Positions 1 to 8,091 are shown, counted from the stretch's first letter. The stretch is DNA of 9,705 nt from Gammaproteobacteria bacterium (GCA_028282395.1 JANQHY010000315.1:1-9705); one strand, 5' to 3'. Translations and numbers: made by a program. The notes: generated by a model not told the origin, from the letters alone.

Positions 1-208
1 GAGAGGCACCCTTACGCACAAACTCTATTGTTAATGGTTCGCCAGCCGGCAATTTAATCCGACTTGGGGAGTAAACACCGTTCTCAACATAGACTGTCAC
101 ACGATCATTCTCAATAGAAACTGTTTTTGTTCGCACTAACCAGAACCACCAGATAACTAACAGTGCCAATATTGCTGCAATAGCATTAAATAAAATAACC
201 GTGATCAT
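1..208 (-). CDS. Membrane-anchored cupredoxin-like copper protein (C-terminus cut off by window edge)
   Basis: The visible 69 codons begin with one hydrophobic segment (residues about 4-24, ending in the Trp-rich stretch WWFW). A beta-rich start of a cupredoxin-like fold follows, with [26 protein letters not shown]. The pattern 'GxYxPxxIxxPAGxPxxxxFxRK' is what I know from the small plasma-membrane cupredoxin-domain proteins encoded beside CopA in many bacteria. The copper ligands (Cys, His, Met) lie further downstream in that family, so they cannot be checked here. With the N-terminal anchor the domain should face the periplasm and bind or pass on copper. Its ATG overlaps the copA stop in an ATGA, and a strong AGGGAGG lies 8 bp before it, so the two proteins are probably made together by translational coupling. 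An unrelated small anchored protein is possible but less likely. Confidence 0.8.
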   Translation of the reverse strand, partial: MITVILFNAIAAILALLVIWWFWLVRTKTVSIENDRVTVYVENGVYSPSRIKLPAGEPLTIEFVRKGAS

Positions 209-2430
209 GACTTGCTACCTCCCTTTACGCGAAAAAATCGTAACCGATTAGCATTACTCACGACTGTCAATGAAGATGCCGCCATAGCAGCGCCAGCAAT
301 GATTGGATTTAATAGAACTCCAATTAATGGATAAAATATCCCTGCAGCAATAGGAATACTCACGCTATTATAGATAAATGCTCCGAACATATTCTGTTTA
401 ATATTGCGCATGGTTACCTTGGATATTGCAATTGCACTAACAACACCATGAATAGAATTACTAATTAACGTTACATCTGCACTCTCAATAGCAACATCAC
501 TGCCAGCACCAATAGCAAAACCTACGTCAGCCTGTGCCAAAGCTGGTGCATCATTAATGCCATCACCAACCATACCGACAATAAAGTGATCTTTCTGTAG
601 TCGCTCTACTTCACTCGCTTTATCTTGTGGCAATACTTCGGCAATCACCTCATCAATACCTACCTGCTTCGCAACCGCTTGTGCTGTGGCACGACGATCA
701 CCACTAAGCATAACCAGACGAACACCGAGCTTTTTAAGCCTCACTAATGCTTGAGCTGAATCCTCTTTAACCGGGTCAGCTACTGAAATGATTCCAGCGG
801 CTTGACCATCCACGGCAAGAAAAATCGGCGTCTGCGCCAACGCAGCCAGCTCATCCGCCTTCGGCTGCAGTTCACCAATAGAAATTTTCTGCTCGAGCAT
901 AAAACGCTCACTGCCCAGTAGTACTGCTTTGCCGTCAACTTTAGCAGACACACCATGCCCTGCAATAGCGTTAAACTCCTCGCATGTTGGCACGGATAAG
1001 CCCGCCTCTTCAGCAGCATCAAGAATTGCTCGTGCCAATGGATGCTCAGAGCTCTGCTCAAGAGATGCCGCATAATTAAGTAAATCCGCCTCAGAGAAAT
1101 CGCCATGGCTAACTTTCGTAACCACTTGCGGACGCCCCTGAGTGATCGTGCCAGTCTTATCAAGCACTAACGTATCAATCTTACTAGCAAGCTGTAGTGC
1201 TTCACCATTGCGAATCAATACACCATATTCAGCAGCTTTCCCCATTCCCACCATGACCGAAATAGGTGCCGCCAATCCCAGTGCACACGGGCAGGCAATA
1301 ATTAATACAGTCATACTGGCAATCAAAATAGAGCCAGCAGCTGCACCAACATTAAACCAAACCACCGCGGTAATAATTGAAACTAGTAATACTGTCGGTA
1401 CAAAATAGGCAGAGACACTATCGGCTAAGCGTGAAATAGGTGGCTTACTACTCTGTGCATTTTTCACTAAGTTAATAATCTGTGCTAATGCAGTTTCACT
1501 ACCAACTTTGGTTGCTTTAAAAAGAAGACTGCCTTGACCATTAATAGTCCCACCAAATACCTCAGCGCCCTCCTCCTTTTGCACCGGTATTGCTTCACCA
1601 GTTAACATTGACTCATCAACTGTTGAATGACCACTAACCACTTCACCATCAACAGCAATTTTCTCACCTGGACGCACACGGATAGTATCGCCAGTCTGTA
1701 GCAACTCAATAGCGACATCCTCCTCTTTACCATCACTATCTACTCGCCGCGCTGTTTTTGCTTGCAAACCGATTAAACGTTTGATGGCCTGTGATGTCCT
1801 ACCACGCGCACGTATCTCCAATGCAGCACCGAGATCCACCAAAGCAATAACAATTAATGCTGCTTCAAAATAGAGATCATGCGACCCCGAGGCAACAAGT
1901 TTTGGATAGACAACAATAATCATCGAAAAAATCCACGCAGCACCCGTACCAACAGTAATAAGCGTATCCATGGTTGCTAGATGATGGCAAAAAGCGTTCC
2001 AGGCGCTACGGTAAAGATGTCCACCTGCATAGAGTATGATGACACCAGACAGCAAGCCAATCACTAACCAAATTAACTGGCCAGAAGTAACGCTAAGAGA
2101 GGGACTCCATGGTAACCAACCGATGAGTAGTACAATAATGCCGCTAATACCGGAAATGAGTGTCTTTTTAACTAAGGCTCTAAAATGTTTAGCTTCGATC
2201 TCCTCTTCCTGATCCTCATCGCTGCCATCAATAAGTGCCGCCGTATAACCAGCCTGCTTTACTGCGGCAATTACCGTTTCCGGTTCAGCGTCACCACTAA
2301 TCGTAATCGTTCGTTCGGCAAAATTGACTTTCCCACTATCAATACCATCCACACCATCAAGTGCCGCTTCGATAACTTTCACACAGCTAGCACAACTTAC
2401 ATCGGTCAAACGCAGTTGATAGGTTGCCAT
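205..2430 (-). CDS. copA: Cu(I)-exporting P1B-1-type ATPase CopA
   Basis: This 741-residue heavy-metal P-type ATPase uses ATP to drive Cu(I) out of the cytoplasm across the inner membrane. It has one N-terminal HMA metal-binding domain (residues 1-66) with the CxxC pair Cys13/Cys16. Membrane helices begin near residue 88. The actuator loop carries TGE at 277-279. The membrane metal site is CPC at 380-382. The phosphorylated Asp is D424 in DKTGTIT, SEHP is at 461-464 and GDGIND at 622-627. The last two helices carry YN at 687-688 and MAASS at 716-720, the residues that mark Cu(I) specificity rather than Zn or Cd. The length is normal for a one-HMA CopA. The HMA loop reads DVSCASC where GMxCxxC is usual. 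The start is supported by GGAG 7 bp before the ATG. It overlaps the downstream cupredoxin gene by 4 bp. No copper-regulator gene is visible in the window. Confidence 0.96.
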   Translation of the reverse strand: MATYQLRLTDVSCASCVKVIEAALDGVDGIDSGKVNFAERTITISGDAEPETVIAAVKQAGYTAALIDGSDEDQEEEIEAKHFRALVKKTLISGISGIIVLLIGWLPWSPSLSVTSGQLIWLVIGLLSGVIILYAGGHLYRSAWNAFCHHLATMDTLITVGTGAAWIFSMIIVVYPKLVASGSHDLYFEAALIVIALVDLGAALEIRARGRTSQAIKRLIGLQAKTARRVDSDGKEEDVAIELLQTGDTIRVRPGEKIAVDGEVVSGHSTVDESMLTGEAIPVQKEEGAEVFGGTINGQGSLLFKATKVGSETALAQIINLVKNAQSSKPPISRLADSVSAYFVPTVLLVSIITAVVWFNVGAAAGSILIASMTVLIIACPCALGLAAPISVMVGMGKAAEYGVLIRNGEALQLASKIDTLVLDKTGTITQGRPQVVTKVSHGDFSEADLLNYAASLEQSSEHPLARAILDAAEEAGLSVPTCEEFNAIAGHGVSAKVDGKAVLLGSERFMLEQKISIGELQPKADELAALAQTPIFLAVDGQAAGIISVADPVKEDSAQALVRLKKLGVRLVMLSGDRRATAQAVAKQVGIDEVIAEVLPQDKASEVERLQKDHFIVGMVGDGINDAPALAQADVGFAIGAGSDVAIESADVTLISNSIHGVVSAIAISKVTMRNIKQNMFGAFIYNSVSIPIAAGIFYPLIGVLLNPIIAGAAMAASSLTVVSNANRLRFFRVKGGSKS
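217..224 (-). promoter_or_regulatory. Strong Shine-Dalgarno for the cupredoxin gene, inside the copA 3' end
   Basis: AGGGAGGT on the minus strand stands 8 bp before the ATG at 208-206. It lies within the last codons of copA and fixes the cupredoxin start at the ATGA overlap. This means the downstream gene can recruit ribosomes itself as well as reuse those finishing copA. Confidence 0.75.
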
Positions 2431-2479
2431 ACCTTATCTCCATGTCAAAAACTATATAGACTTTGAGGATAGCATATTT

Positions 2480-2508
2480 CTTATACACACAGCAATCATT
2501 CACTGCAA
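2480..2508 (-). promoter_or_regulatory. Possible promoter for copA-cupredoxin
   Basis: On the minus strand TTGCAG (2508-2503) and TATAAG (2485-2480) are 17 bp apart in the 111-bp gap upstream of copA. The -10 matches the consensus at 5 of 6 positions and the -35 at only 3. The predicted leader is about 40 nt. A MerR-type copper promoter (CueR) would need a 19-20 bp spacer holding an inverted repeat; I do not see one. Low confidence. Confidence 0.3.
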
Positions 2509-2541
2509 AAAAGAAAATGACTATTTATGAGCCGGCACTTC

Positions 2542-3747
2542 TTATGCCAATTTCTTTATAAAACAGGAAAACAGCAATACTACTTGTAATAATAGCAGAA
2601 GCAGATAAACAAAAAATAGACTCAATAAATGGCTAATATGAAAGCCACTGATAATAAAAATGCCTACTGAACTAAACAACATCATCATACAAGCATGAAC
2701 CGCCCCTGCCATACCCGCGCTATCGCGGAATAGTTGCAAACAAGTCCCGAGGATATTAGCAAAAATAAAGCCAAATGCTAGGTTAATCAAACAAATTGGA
2801 ATAACTAAAGAGAGTAGCGTCAATCCTACTTCTTGTGCAAAAATCAGCTGACAAAATAACGCAAACGCAAATAGTACAAATCCGCCAATCACTAGTTGGC
2901 GCGGAGTAAAATATTTTAGTAGAACTCTATTAGCCAATGTTCCCAAAAGATAACTTAATCCGACAAACAAAGCACTATTGCCATACACAATAGACGAGTA
3001 ACCGAGATGGTTCTGCACTAAAAAAGAAGCAATGGTTGGGTAGATGTACATCTCAATCTGGATAATAGAGATAATCGTTTCACCAGCAATAAACATTGGA
3101 TGACAAACTATGCGGCCATAACTTTTCAAGGCCACCATAACAGAGCGCTGACCTGTTTCGACAATGCTCTCATTAAGAAATAGCAATATACAACAAACAA
3201 GAAAGATACCAATTACTGCATAAGCATAAAAATTTGCCCGCCAACCAAAATGGTATTGCAAATCACCGCCAATAACTGGCCCCAGGATTGGCCCTAAACC
3301 ATATCCCAAAGAGGTGTACATCACAACAACAAGAAACTGCTTTCCACTAAAGTAGTCCGCTGCCAATGCACGACAACCAATAGCAACTGTAGAGATAGCC
3401 ATTCCCTGTAATAACCGGACGATGAGTAATTCAACAACATTATGACAAAAAGGCGCATAAAAACTAACAAGTGTAAATCCAATTACTGTCAGCACAATGA
3501 CCTTTTTTCGGCCGTACACATCCATTAATAAACCAAATATTAATGCCCCTAATGCAAGCCCTAAAAGCGTTGCTGTGATACTATTTTTTACCATAGTGAC
3601 TGAAACATGGAAATAGTCAGCTAGTGCTGGTAATGAAGGCGCATAGAGGTCTGTTGATATGCCTGATAGAAAATTCATCAATGGCAACAGCATTACCAAA
3701 CATTTTAAATAACGCGTTTCATTGAGTTGAATGAGCGCTCTGTTCAT
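2542..3747 (-). CDS. Bcr/CflA-family MFS drug exporter
   Basis: A 401-residue, strongly hydrophobic protein with the layout of a 12-helix major facilitator superfamily drug:H+ antiporter in the inner membrane. The first helix and loop (residues about 22-45) read STDLYAPSLPALADYF, close to the signature of the Bcr/CflA subgroup. The loop between helices 2 and 3 has MFS motif A (GLLMDVYGRKK, 72-82). Arg111 in RLLQG is the motif B arginine in helix 4. GYGLGPILGPVIGG (148-161) is the antiporter motif C in helix 5. These show an exporter, but the substrate cannot be read from sequence; relatives export bicyclomycin, chloramphenicol or small metabolites. The gene stands alone, 74 bp after the DUF945 gene and 111 bp before copA. 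Its start has an unusually distant ribosome binding site (separate entry). A later start at Met19 is possible but has no better site. Confidence 0.9.
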   Translation of the reverse strand: MNRALIQLNETRYLKCLVMLLPLMNFLSGISTDLYAPSLPALADYFHVSVTMVKNSITATLLGLALGALIFGLLMDVYGRKKVIVLTVIGFTLVSFYAPFCHNVVELLIVRLLQGMAISTVAIGCRALAADYFSGKQFLVVVMYTSLGYGLGPILGPVIGGDLQYHFGWRANFYAYAVIGIFLVCCILLFLNESIVETGQRSVMVALKSYGRIVCHPMFIAGETIISIIQIEMYIYPTIASFLVQNHLGYSSIVYGNSALFVGLSYLLGTLANRVLLKYFTPRQLVIGGFVLFAFALFCQLIFAQEVGLTLLSLVIPICLINLAFGFIFANILGTCLQLFRDSAGMAGAVHACMMMLFSSVGIFIISGFHISHLLSLFFVYLLLLLLQVVLLFSCFIKKLA

Positions 3748-3793
3748 AATAATTTATTATCCTTCCCTCGCAAAAGGGAAAGAGTCAGGGAAG
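3748..3793 (-). promoter_or_regulatory. Leader of the MFS gene with Shine-Dalgarno able to pair with two upstream copies of its complement
   Basis: The only Shine-Dalgarno-like sequence before the MFS start is AGGGAAGG (3768-3761), 13 nt from the ATG, which is longer than usual. Immediately upstream CTTTCCCT (3782-3775) can pair with it as a stem of 7 Watson-Crick pairs plus one G-U, with a 6-nt loop. A second copy, CTTCCCT (3793-3787), can pair with the same site over 7 bp. The spacer itself (ATAAT-AAATT-ATTAT) could fold and bring the site closer to the ATG. The complementarities are seen directly; any effect on translation is inferred. There is no T-run after the stem, so it is not a normal intrinsic terminator. 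Confidence 0.4.
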
Positions 3794-3821
3794 AGAGTTT
3801 TTTCTGCCCATACTCTTTTTT

Positions 3822-5507
3822 CTATTGACCCATTGAGGGTCGATTTTGGTAACCATAATAAGAGGGTGGTGGCCCATAATATGGTCGTTGCGCTACTTGT
3901 TGTGGTCTTATTGGCGCTGACTGACTCTGTGCCGGCGGCATCACAGTTTCTGGCGGCGATGGTGGTAACAGTTTCTCTAATGATCGACCGTTAATTGTTA
4001 AACTCTGTTTGTGATAACGCACATGAATGACGTAGTGATCACCCTCTCGCTGCAACCAACCCTTCTCTAACAGAGCCGTTTTAACTCTACCTTGGCGTTG
4101 CATATTTTGCAGTACTGAGAATATCCCACCACCTTGACCACTTTTCTGTGCTGCCATTGCCTCCGGTTGTGGCGTGGCTATCTCGGATAGCATTTCACTA
4201 ATCCGTGGCGAAAGCTGCGCTAAACCCAAGGCCTGATTTAACAGTCCGGCTGATATGGTAAATTTAGCTTCGCCATTAGCAGCTTGCGCTAACGCTACTA
4301 ACCCTTTCCAGCCTGTTACTTTAGCCGGCTCTACTGGTTGCGTTTTTGGCAATGCCAACATACCTGTTAGTTTCGCTTGGCCGCTTCTTGTCTTTAACTG
4401 CAGAGTATTAAGGCGGAACTGAACACCTTTGAGAAAATCAGTAATCACCGGCTGGATTTGGCCAATCATCTGCTGCTTCTCTTGCGCATCCAACGTCTGT
4501 TCGGCGGAGATCCCTGCTAACTGCTGTTGCAATTTTTGATAAAGGTTGCGGAATTTAAGAAATGCTTGAGGATTTAATTTCTCAATACTGACATCAAAAT
4601 CAACCGCGCCTATTTTCTGCCCCACTACCGATATTTTACTAATCGACAAACGGTCACGCACAGTAAGCGTATTATCCTTAGCCTGTTCATTGCCAGAAGT
4701 CAGGACCACATTATCTAATCGTGCTGCCTCTTTTGACATTACTGTAAAACGTATAGCCGGTATAGTTAGTACGCTTTTACCATACCAGATGCCATTACTA
4801 TGCAGCTGCAGATCAAGATTATGGGTGGCTTTATCAACCACTGCTTGACCATTATCACTAAACTGGATCTGCAGATCATTCATCTGCGTACGACTGTTAA
4901 AACGATCAAAATTACGTGAAATCACTATTTTACTATGAATTCCTTTAATTGTTGCCCGAGCAGCCGAATCAGGATCCTTGTAAACGACACCAGGCTGCTG
5001 CTTTATCCAAATCACTAATGTTCCATCCCATTTCAATAACATATTTGCAATGACCGGTGCTTTTAAAATAGGGAAATTAGGATACTGGCTGGGCTGTGGT
5101 TGTGTTATTTTCATAATGACATTTGCCATACCCGCTCCCCAGGACCAGCTATGGCCAGTAATTGGATGCGACAAGTGGGCAAAAGGGCCATGAGCAATCT
5201 GCAACTGTGCATTCAACACAACCTGTTTAGGCGCACTGTTGCTATTATTACCCTCTAATAGCTGCGATTCGACCCCCAGTGGCTGTTTGGTAGAAATCTT
5301 GATATCGGCATTAGAACGAAACCAGCCACGATGATAATTGGTTATCTTAATTGTTATCTGTCTATCAGGAAAGGTGACTTGACGTTGCCAAGCATCAACT
5401 TGATGTTTGACAATACCCCCTGTAATCGCTGGCAGGCCTAAAATAATAAAAAGAATCACCGCAATAACGATGACGCCTATACTAATCTTGGTTGATTTTT
5501 TAGCCAT
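3822..5507 (-). CDS. DUF945 family (YdgA-like) membrane-anchored protein
   Basis: A 561-residue protein with a short basic N-terminus (MAKKSTK) and one hydrophobic helix at about residues 8-29. A large polar region follows, which should lie in the periplasm. After the anchor comes ITNYHRGWFRSNADIKIS (about 54-71). The 'YxRGWFxSxA' wording and the overall design match DUF945, the family of Escherichia coli YdgA, whose biochemical role is not settled. It is somewhat longer than YdgA (about 500 residues) because of a C-terminal tail of about 47 residues rich in Pro, Gln and Tyr (515-561). The middle contains repeated beta-strand-like stretches and a probable helical segment around the QQQLAGISAEQ region. 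GGAG lies 11 bp before the ATG. It is 76 bp after the hydrolase gene and has its own candidate promoter, so it may be transcribed alone. Function unknown. Confidence 0.85.
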   Translation of the reverse strand: MAKKSTKISIGVIVIAVILFIILGLPAITGGIVKHQVDAWQRQVTFPDRQITIKITNYHRGWFRSNADIKISTKQPLGVESQLLEGNNSNSAPKQVVLNAQLQIAHGPFAHLSHPITGHSWSWGAGMANVIMKITQPQPSQYPNFPILKAPVIANMLLKWDGTLVIWIKQQPGVVYKDPDSAARATIKGIHSKIVISRNFDRFNSRTQMNDLQIQFSDNGQAVVDKATHNLDLQLHSNGIWYGKSVLTIPAIRFTVMSKEAARLDNVVLTSGNEQAKDNTLTVRDRLSISKISVVGQKIGAVDFDVSIEKLNPQAFLKFRNLYQKLQQQLAGISAEQTLDAQEKQQMIGQIQPVITDFLKGVQFRLNTLQLKTRSGQAKLTGMLALPKTQPVEPAKVTGWKGLVALAQAANGEAKFTISAGLLNQALGLAQLSPRISEMLSEIATPQPEAMAAQKSGQGGGIFSVLQNMQRQGRVKTALLEKGWLQREGDHYVIHVRYHKQSLTINGRSLEKLLPPSPPETVMPPAQSQSAPIRPQQVAQRPYYGPPPSYYGYQNRPSMGQ

Positions 5508-5536
5508 AGTGAACTGATCTCCCCATTTTTGTTACA

Positions 5537-5545
5537 ATTCTAGCA
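5537..5545 (-). promoter_or_regulatory. Candidate extended -10 promoter for the DUF945 gene
   Basis: TGCTAGAAT on the minus strand is an extended -10 element (TGn followed by TAGAAT, 5 of 6 matches to TATAAT) about 30 bp before the DUF945 start codon. The hexamer 17 bp upstream (TATAGA) is a poor -35, which extended -10 promoters tolerate. Transcription would start near 5531, giving a leader of roughly 25 nt that still contains the GGGGAG ribosome binding site. Confidence 0.4.
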
Positions 5546-5583
5546 GAATGTTATGCCAATCTATACCCCTGCAATAGCTTATG

Positions 5584-6393
5584 TCATACACGAAGAGACT
5601 GTTCAAGAAAATTATCGATAAACTCTGCGGCCAGAGGGCCATTCCAGTATGTTTGACAATGGTTATGCCCAGGCATGGATTTTAATGTGACATTTTTTCC
5701 ACTCGCTACCAACGCAGTCTCAATGCCCTCTAAACGCTTGGTAATCGCAACATCATTACTGCCCGCATAGAGTAGTATTGGTGCCGTTGTTTTTACTGCA
5801 CAAAGCTTAGCAGAAAGATCTTCACGATCACTATAATACGCATGTGCTGCCAAAATGGCTTCAACATCATTTTCTAACAAGCGCTGGCGAATGTTTTCAG
5901 GAATCGGTTGAAACTTTTCAAGCTGGTCAACAAAATAATCTATTCCTTTACGCAACCAATCGAGCAGCCGTGGACCCAGCTCTGTTGGTCCGTAGGGATG
6001 CATGCCAGCAATAATAAATGCTTTAAACCAGTGCGGATGATAAGCCAGCAATGCATAACCCAGTCTACCACCCATCGAGTTACCATAAAAAACTGCCTCG
6101 CCTGGCTGCAAACCTAAATGGCTCACAACCTTGATGGTATACTCCATCAATAGCGCTTCACGATAATGGCGTGGTTCATGCGATTTGCTGCTTTTGCCAA
6201 AACCGAGACTATCAATCAATATCAACTGATAGCGATCTTTTAAGGCATCAATGTAACCAAGGTCATACCAGTCGGCAATACAATTAGCAAATCCATGATG
6301 GAATACAATCGGTATACCTTCCGGGTTCCCAGCAACTTCATAGTAGATCTGCAGGGGATTCACACTAAGATAACCGCTCTCTTTAGCATGCAT
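5584..6393 (-). CDS. Alpha/beta hydrolase fold protein
   Basis: A 269-residue cytoplasmic protein with no signal peptide. It has the single-domain alpha/beta hydrolase pattern. The oxyanion-hole motif is HHGF (32-35). The nucleophile elbow GNSMGG (104-109) gives Ser106. The likely acid is Asp214 in AGSNDVA, and the likely base is His243 or His245 in PGHNH. A short cap region lies around residues 135-195. It is the type of general esterase/lipase-like hydrolase whose substrate cannot be deduced from sequence. It starts 17 bp after the ftsY stop on the same strand with only a weak GGAAAA-type ribosome site, so it is probably read from the ftsY transcript. No functional link to protein targeting is known to me. 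Confidence 0.88.
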   Translation of the reverse strand: MHAKESGYLSVNPLQIYYEVAGNPEGIPIVFHHGFANCIADWYDLGYIDALKDRYQLILIDSLGFGKSSKSHEPRHYREALLMEYTIKVVSHLGLQPGEAVFYGNSMGGRLGYALLAYHPHWFKAFIIAGMHPYGPTELGPRLLDWLRKGIDYFVDQLEKFQPIPENIRQRLLENDVEAILAAHAYYSDREDLSAKLCAVKTTAPILLYAGSNDVAITKRLEGIETALVASGKNVTLKSMPGHNHCQTYWNGPLAAEFIDNFLEQSLRV

Positions 6394-6410
6394 AAGAAGT
6401 TTTCCACTTT

Positions 6411-7535
6411 TTATGAAAATAACGCTTCGACAAACTGCGCAGCATCAAATGGACGCAGATCATCAATTTGCTCACCAATGCCAATAAAATAGATCGGCAA
6501 CTGTAACTGTTTCGCGATTGAGAAAATAATACCGCCTTTCGCTGTGCCATCCAATTTAGTTAAACAGATACCATCAATATTAATATCAGCATTAAAACGT
6601 TGCGCTTGCATCAGTGCATTCTGACCATTACCTGCATCCAATACTAATAAAGTTTTATGGGGCGCCGCGGCATCATGTTTAGCCATTACGCGTTTAATTT
6701 TTTTTAGCTCTTCCATTAGATGACTCTGATTATGTAAGCGCCCAGCAGTATCAGCAATCACCACTTCAACATTGCGCGCCTTTGCTGCCTGCATTGCATC
6801 AAAAATCACCGAGGCACTATCGGCACCGCTCTGTTGCGCAATGACCGGAATACTATTACGTTCACCCCATACCTGTAACTGTTCAATCGCTGCTGCACGG
6901 AAGGTATCGCCGGCCGCTAGCAACACTTTCTTTCCTTCCAGCTGCAGACGCTTGGTTAACTTACCAATAGTAGTGGTCTTACCCGCACCATTAATACCAA
7001 TCATTAAAATCGTAAAAAGGCCGTCTGCATTTGTTGTTTCAAACGGCTGCTCGACCTGCTTGAGCAGCTCGGTCATCTCCTGCTTCAATGCTGCTAGCAA
7101 TGCCTGTTCATCGGCCAACTCTTTACGCGATACCCGTTTGCTAAGCTGAGAAATAAAATATTGACTCGCCTCAACGCCAACATCGGCCATAATTAGCTGA
7201 CTCTCTATCTCCTCAAGCAGCTCATCATCAATCGTTTTCTTACCTAATACAGCACTGGCAATACCTTCGCTCAACTGCTGACGCGTTTTCGTTAACCCGC
7301 CGGTCAACCGTTTAAACCAGCCGCGCTTCTGCGTTTTTTGCTCTACAGGTTTCTGCTCAGCTGCAGGGGGCGGTGCATCAGCCTCAGAGGCTGTCGATTC
7401 AGCGACTGACTCTGGTTGTTGCGCCGCAGTATCAATGCTAAGGGCTTGTTCATCACTTTGTGGCACTTCCTCTGTCTGTGCAACAGTATCAGCTGCTGGT
7501 TGTTCAGTTTTTTTCCTTTTTAAAAATTTTATCAT
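6411..7535 (-). CDS. ftsY: Signal recognition particle receptor FtsY
   Basis: The SRP GTPase receptor that docks ribosome-SRP complexes at the inner membrane and hands nascent membrane proteins to SecYEG. Residues 1-70 are the acidic, Ala/Glu/Gln-rich A region. KRGWFKRLTGGLTKTR (70-85) is the basic amphipathic membrane-targeting helix that opens the N domain. The GTPase G domain has the P-loop GINGAGKTT (180-188), DTFRAAAIEQL (210-220), DTAGR (262-266), TKLDGTAKGG (326-335) and the ending GIGEQIDDLRPF. The length, 374 residues, is shorter than E. coli FtsY (497) because of a shorter A region. The usual DAxxGQ motif reads DAGNGQ (300-305). The start ATG has only a weak AGGG very close upstream. 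TTGATT/CATGAT (7604-7599 and 7580-7575, 18 bp spacer) is a weak possible promoter. The usual partners ftsE, ftsX and rpoH do not follow; a hydrolase gene does. Confidence 0.97.
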   Translation of the reverse strand: MIKFLKRKKTEQPAADTVAQTEEVPQSDEQALSIDTAAQQPESVAESTASEADAPPPAAEQKPVEQKTQKRGWFKRLTGGLTKTRQQLSEGIASAVLGKKTIDDELLEEIESQLIMADVGVEASQYFISQLSKRVSRKELADEQALLAALKQEMTELLKQVEQPFETTNADGLFTILMIGINGAGKTTTIGKLTKRLQLEGKKVLLAAGDTFRAAAIEQLQVWGERNSIPVIAQQSGADSASVIFDAMQAAKARNVEVVIADTAGRLHNQSHLMEELKKIKRVMAKHDAAAPHKTLLVLDAGNGQNALMQAQRFNADINIDGICLTKLDGTAKGGIIFSIAKQLQLPIYFIGIGEQIDDLRPFDAAQFVEALFS

Positions 7536-7592
7536 GACCCTATCACTTATTATCTATCTAGTTATATCGGGGCTATCATGTCACTAACTGGT

Positions 7593-7622
7593 AAAAAAAA
7601 TCAAGCCCATTACTACTTAATC
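7593..7622 (-). terminator. Weak intrinsic terminator candidate after the GNAT gene
   Basis: On the minus strand GATTAAG (7622-7616) can pair with CTTGATT (7605-7599), seven pairs of which two are G-U, around a 10-nt loop. The distal arm runs directly into a stretch of eight T. It sits 20 bp past the GNAT stop and in the correct direction, but the stem is A/U-rich and weak. An overlapping alternative stem, CTTAAT (7642-7637) with ATTAAG (7621-7616), uses the same bases. Confidence 0.3.
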
Positions 7623-7642
7623 AACTTCTGTTAAAAATTAAG

Positions 7643-8086
7643 TTATAATTTCATCCCCATATGATAAGCACTAAGCTGAAACCCCTGCTTCAAATACAGC
7701 CGATGAGCATCGTGGCGCGTTGGTCCGGTATCGAGATGAACTTGATCACACTGCTTAGCGCGCGCCTGCTCTATTGCCCAACGCATGATGAATCCACCGT
7801 AACCATGGCCTTGTGCCTTCGAATAGGTAGCAAAATCATCTATATAAAGTATCTTGCCCCAAGCCAAACACTCACTCAGACGATAGCCTAAAATACTCAC
7901 CACTTGTTTATCCACCATAATGTACATCAATCGATAGCCCTGTGAGCGCTGGCGATATACCTGTTGGACAAATACCTCTTCATCCGTTAGATGGGGGCGC
8001 AACTCCTGTACCACCGGGTAACACAGTTGCAGCTGTTCTGGCTCTATAGCTTCCTCAACGGTAAACTGAGACTCATTGGTTACCAT
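7643..8086 (-). CDS. GNAT-family N-acetyltransferase
   Basis: A 147-residue single-domain acetyltransferase that should transfer the acetyl group of acetyl-CoA to an amine. The acetyl-CoA pyrophosphate loop is AQGHGYGG (91-98), fitting the Q/RxxGxG/A motif of the family. It is preceded by the core strand ILYIDDFATY (79-88) and followed by a helix. The C-terminal HRLYLKQGF (128-136) is the usual motif in which the Tyr acts as general acid. The substrate is unknown. I chose the ATG at 8086-8084 because GGGAGG ends 5 bp before it; an upstream in-frame TTG at 8101 overlaps that ribosome site and is unlikely. It is divergent from the glycosyltransferase gene across 194 bp. It is followed by ftsY after 107 bp with a weak terminator between. 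Confidence 0.9.
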   Translation of the reverse strand: MVTNESQFTVEEAIEPEQLQLCYPVVQELRPHLTDEEVFVQQVYRQRSQGYRLMYIMVDKQVVSILGYRLSECLAWGKILYIDDFATYSKAQGHGYGGFIMRWAIEQARAKQCDQVHLDTGPTRHDAHRLYLKQGFQLSAYHMGMKL

Positions 8087-8091
8087 AATAT

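Noticed and set aside
780..1163. Second minus-strand open frame of 127 codons inside copA
   Set aside because: It is a different frame within the copA P-domain region, giving an Arg/Leu/Trp-rich peptide typical of a frame-shifted shadow.
1142..1408. Plus-strand open frame of 88 codons opposite copA
   Set aside because: It lies entirely within the copA coding region, whose motifs are complete. The predicted peptide is low in family-like features and no ribosome site supports it.
2425..2450. ACCTTAT next to the copA start as a half CueR operator
   Set aside because: There is no matching inverted half-site at the required distance and the sequence abuts the start codon, so it cannot be the operator between -35 and -10.
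2520..2555. Hairpin GGCA...TGCC at the MFS stop codon as a terminator
   Set aside because: The stem is only 4 bp and the T-rich stretch begins too far downstream to form an intrinsic terminator.
3042..3053. Perfect 12-bp palindrome AGATGTACATCT
   Set aside because: It lies inside the conserved coding region of the MFS gene, far from any promoter. A single 12-bp palindrome is plausible by chance.
3794..3821. AGAGT/ACTCT stem with T-runs in the DUF945-MFS gap
   Set aside because: The stem is 5 bp with a 13-base loop. The T-run that would make it a terminator follows on the plus strand, where no gene is being transcribed into it.
3731..3994. Plus-strand open frame spanning the end of the DUF945 gene and the MFS leader
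   Set aside because: It overlaps the DUF945 C-terminal tail antisense and the MFS start. It has no promoter or ribosome site and no recognisable domain.
6772..7149. Plus-strand open frame of 125 codons opposite ftsY
   Set aside because: It is the antisense of the conserved FtsY GTPase domain. The Ala/Ser/Cys-rich composition is what complementing that region produces.
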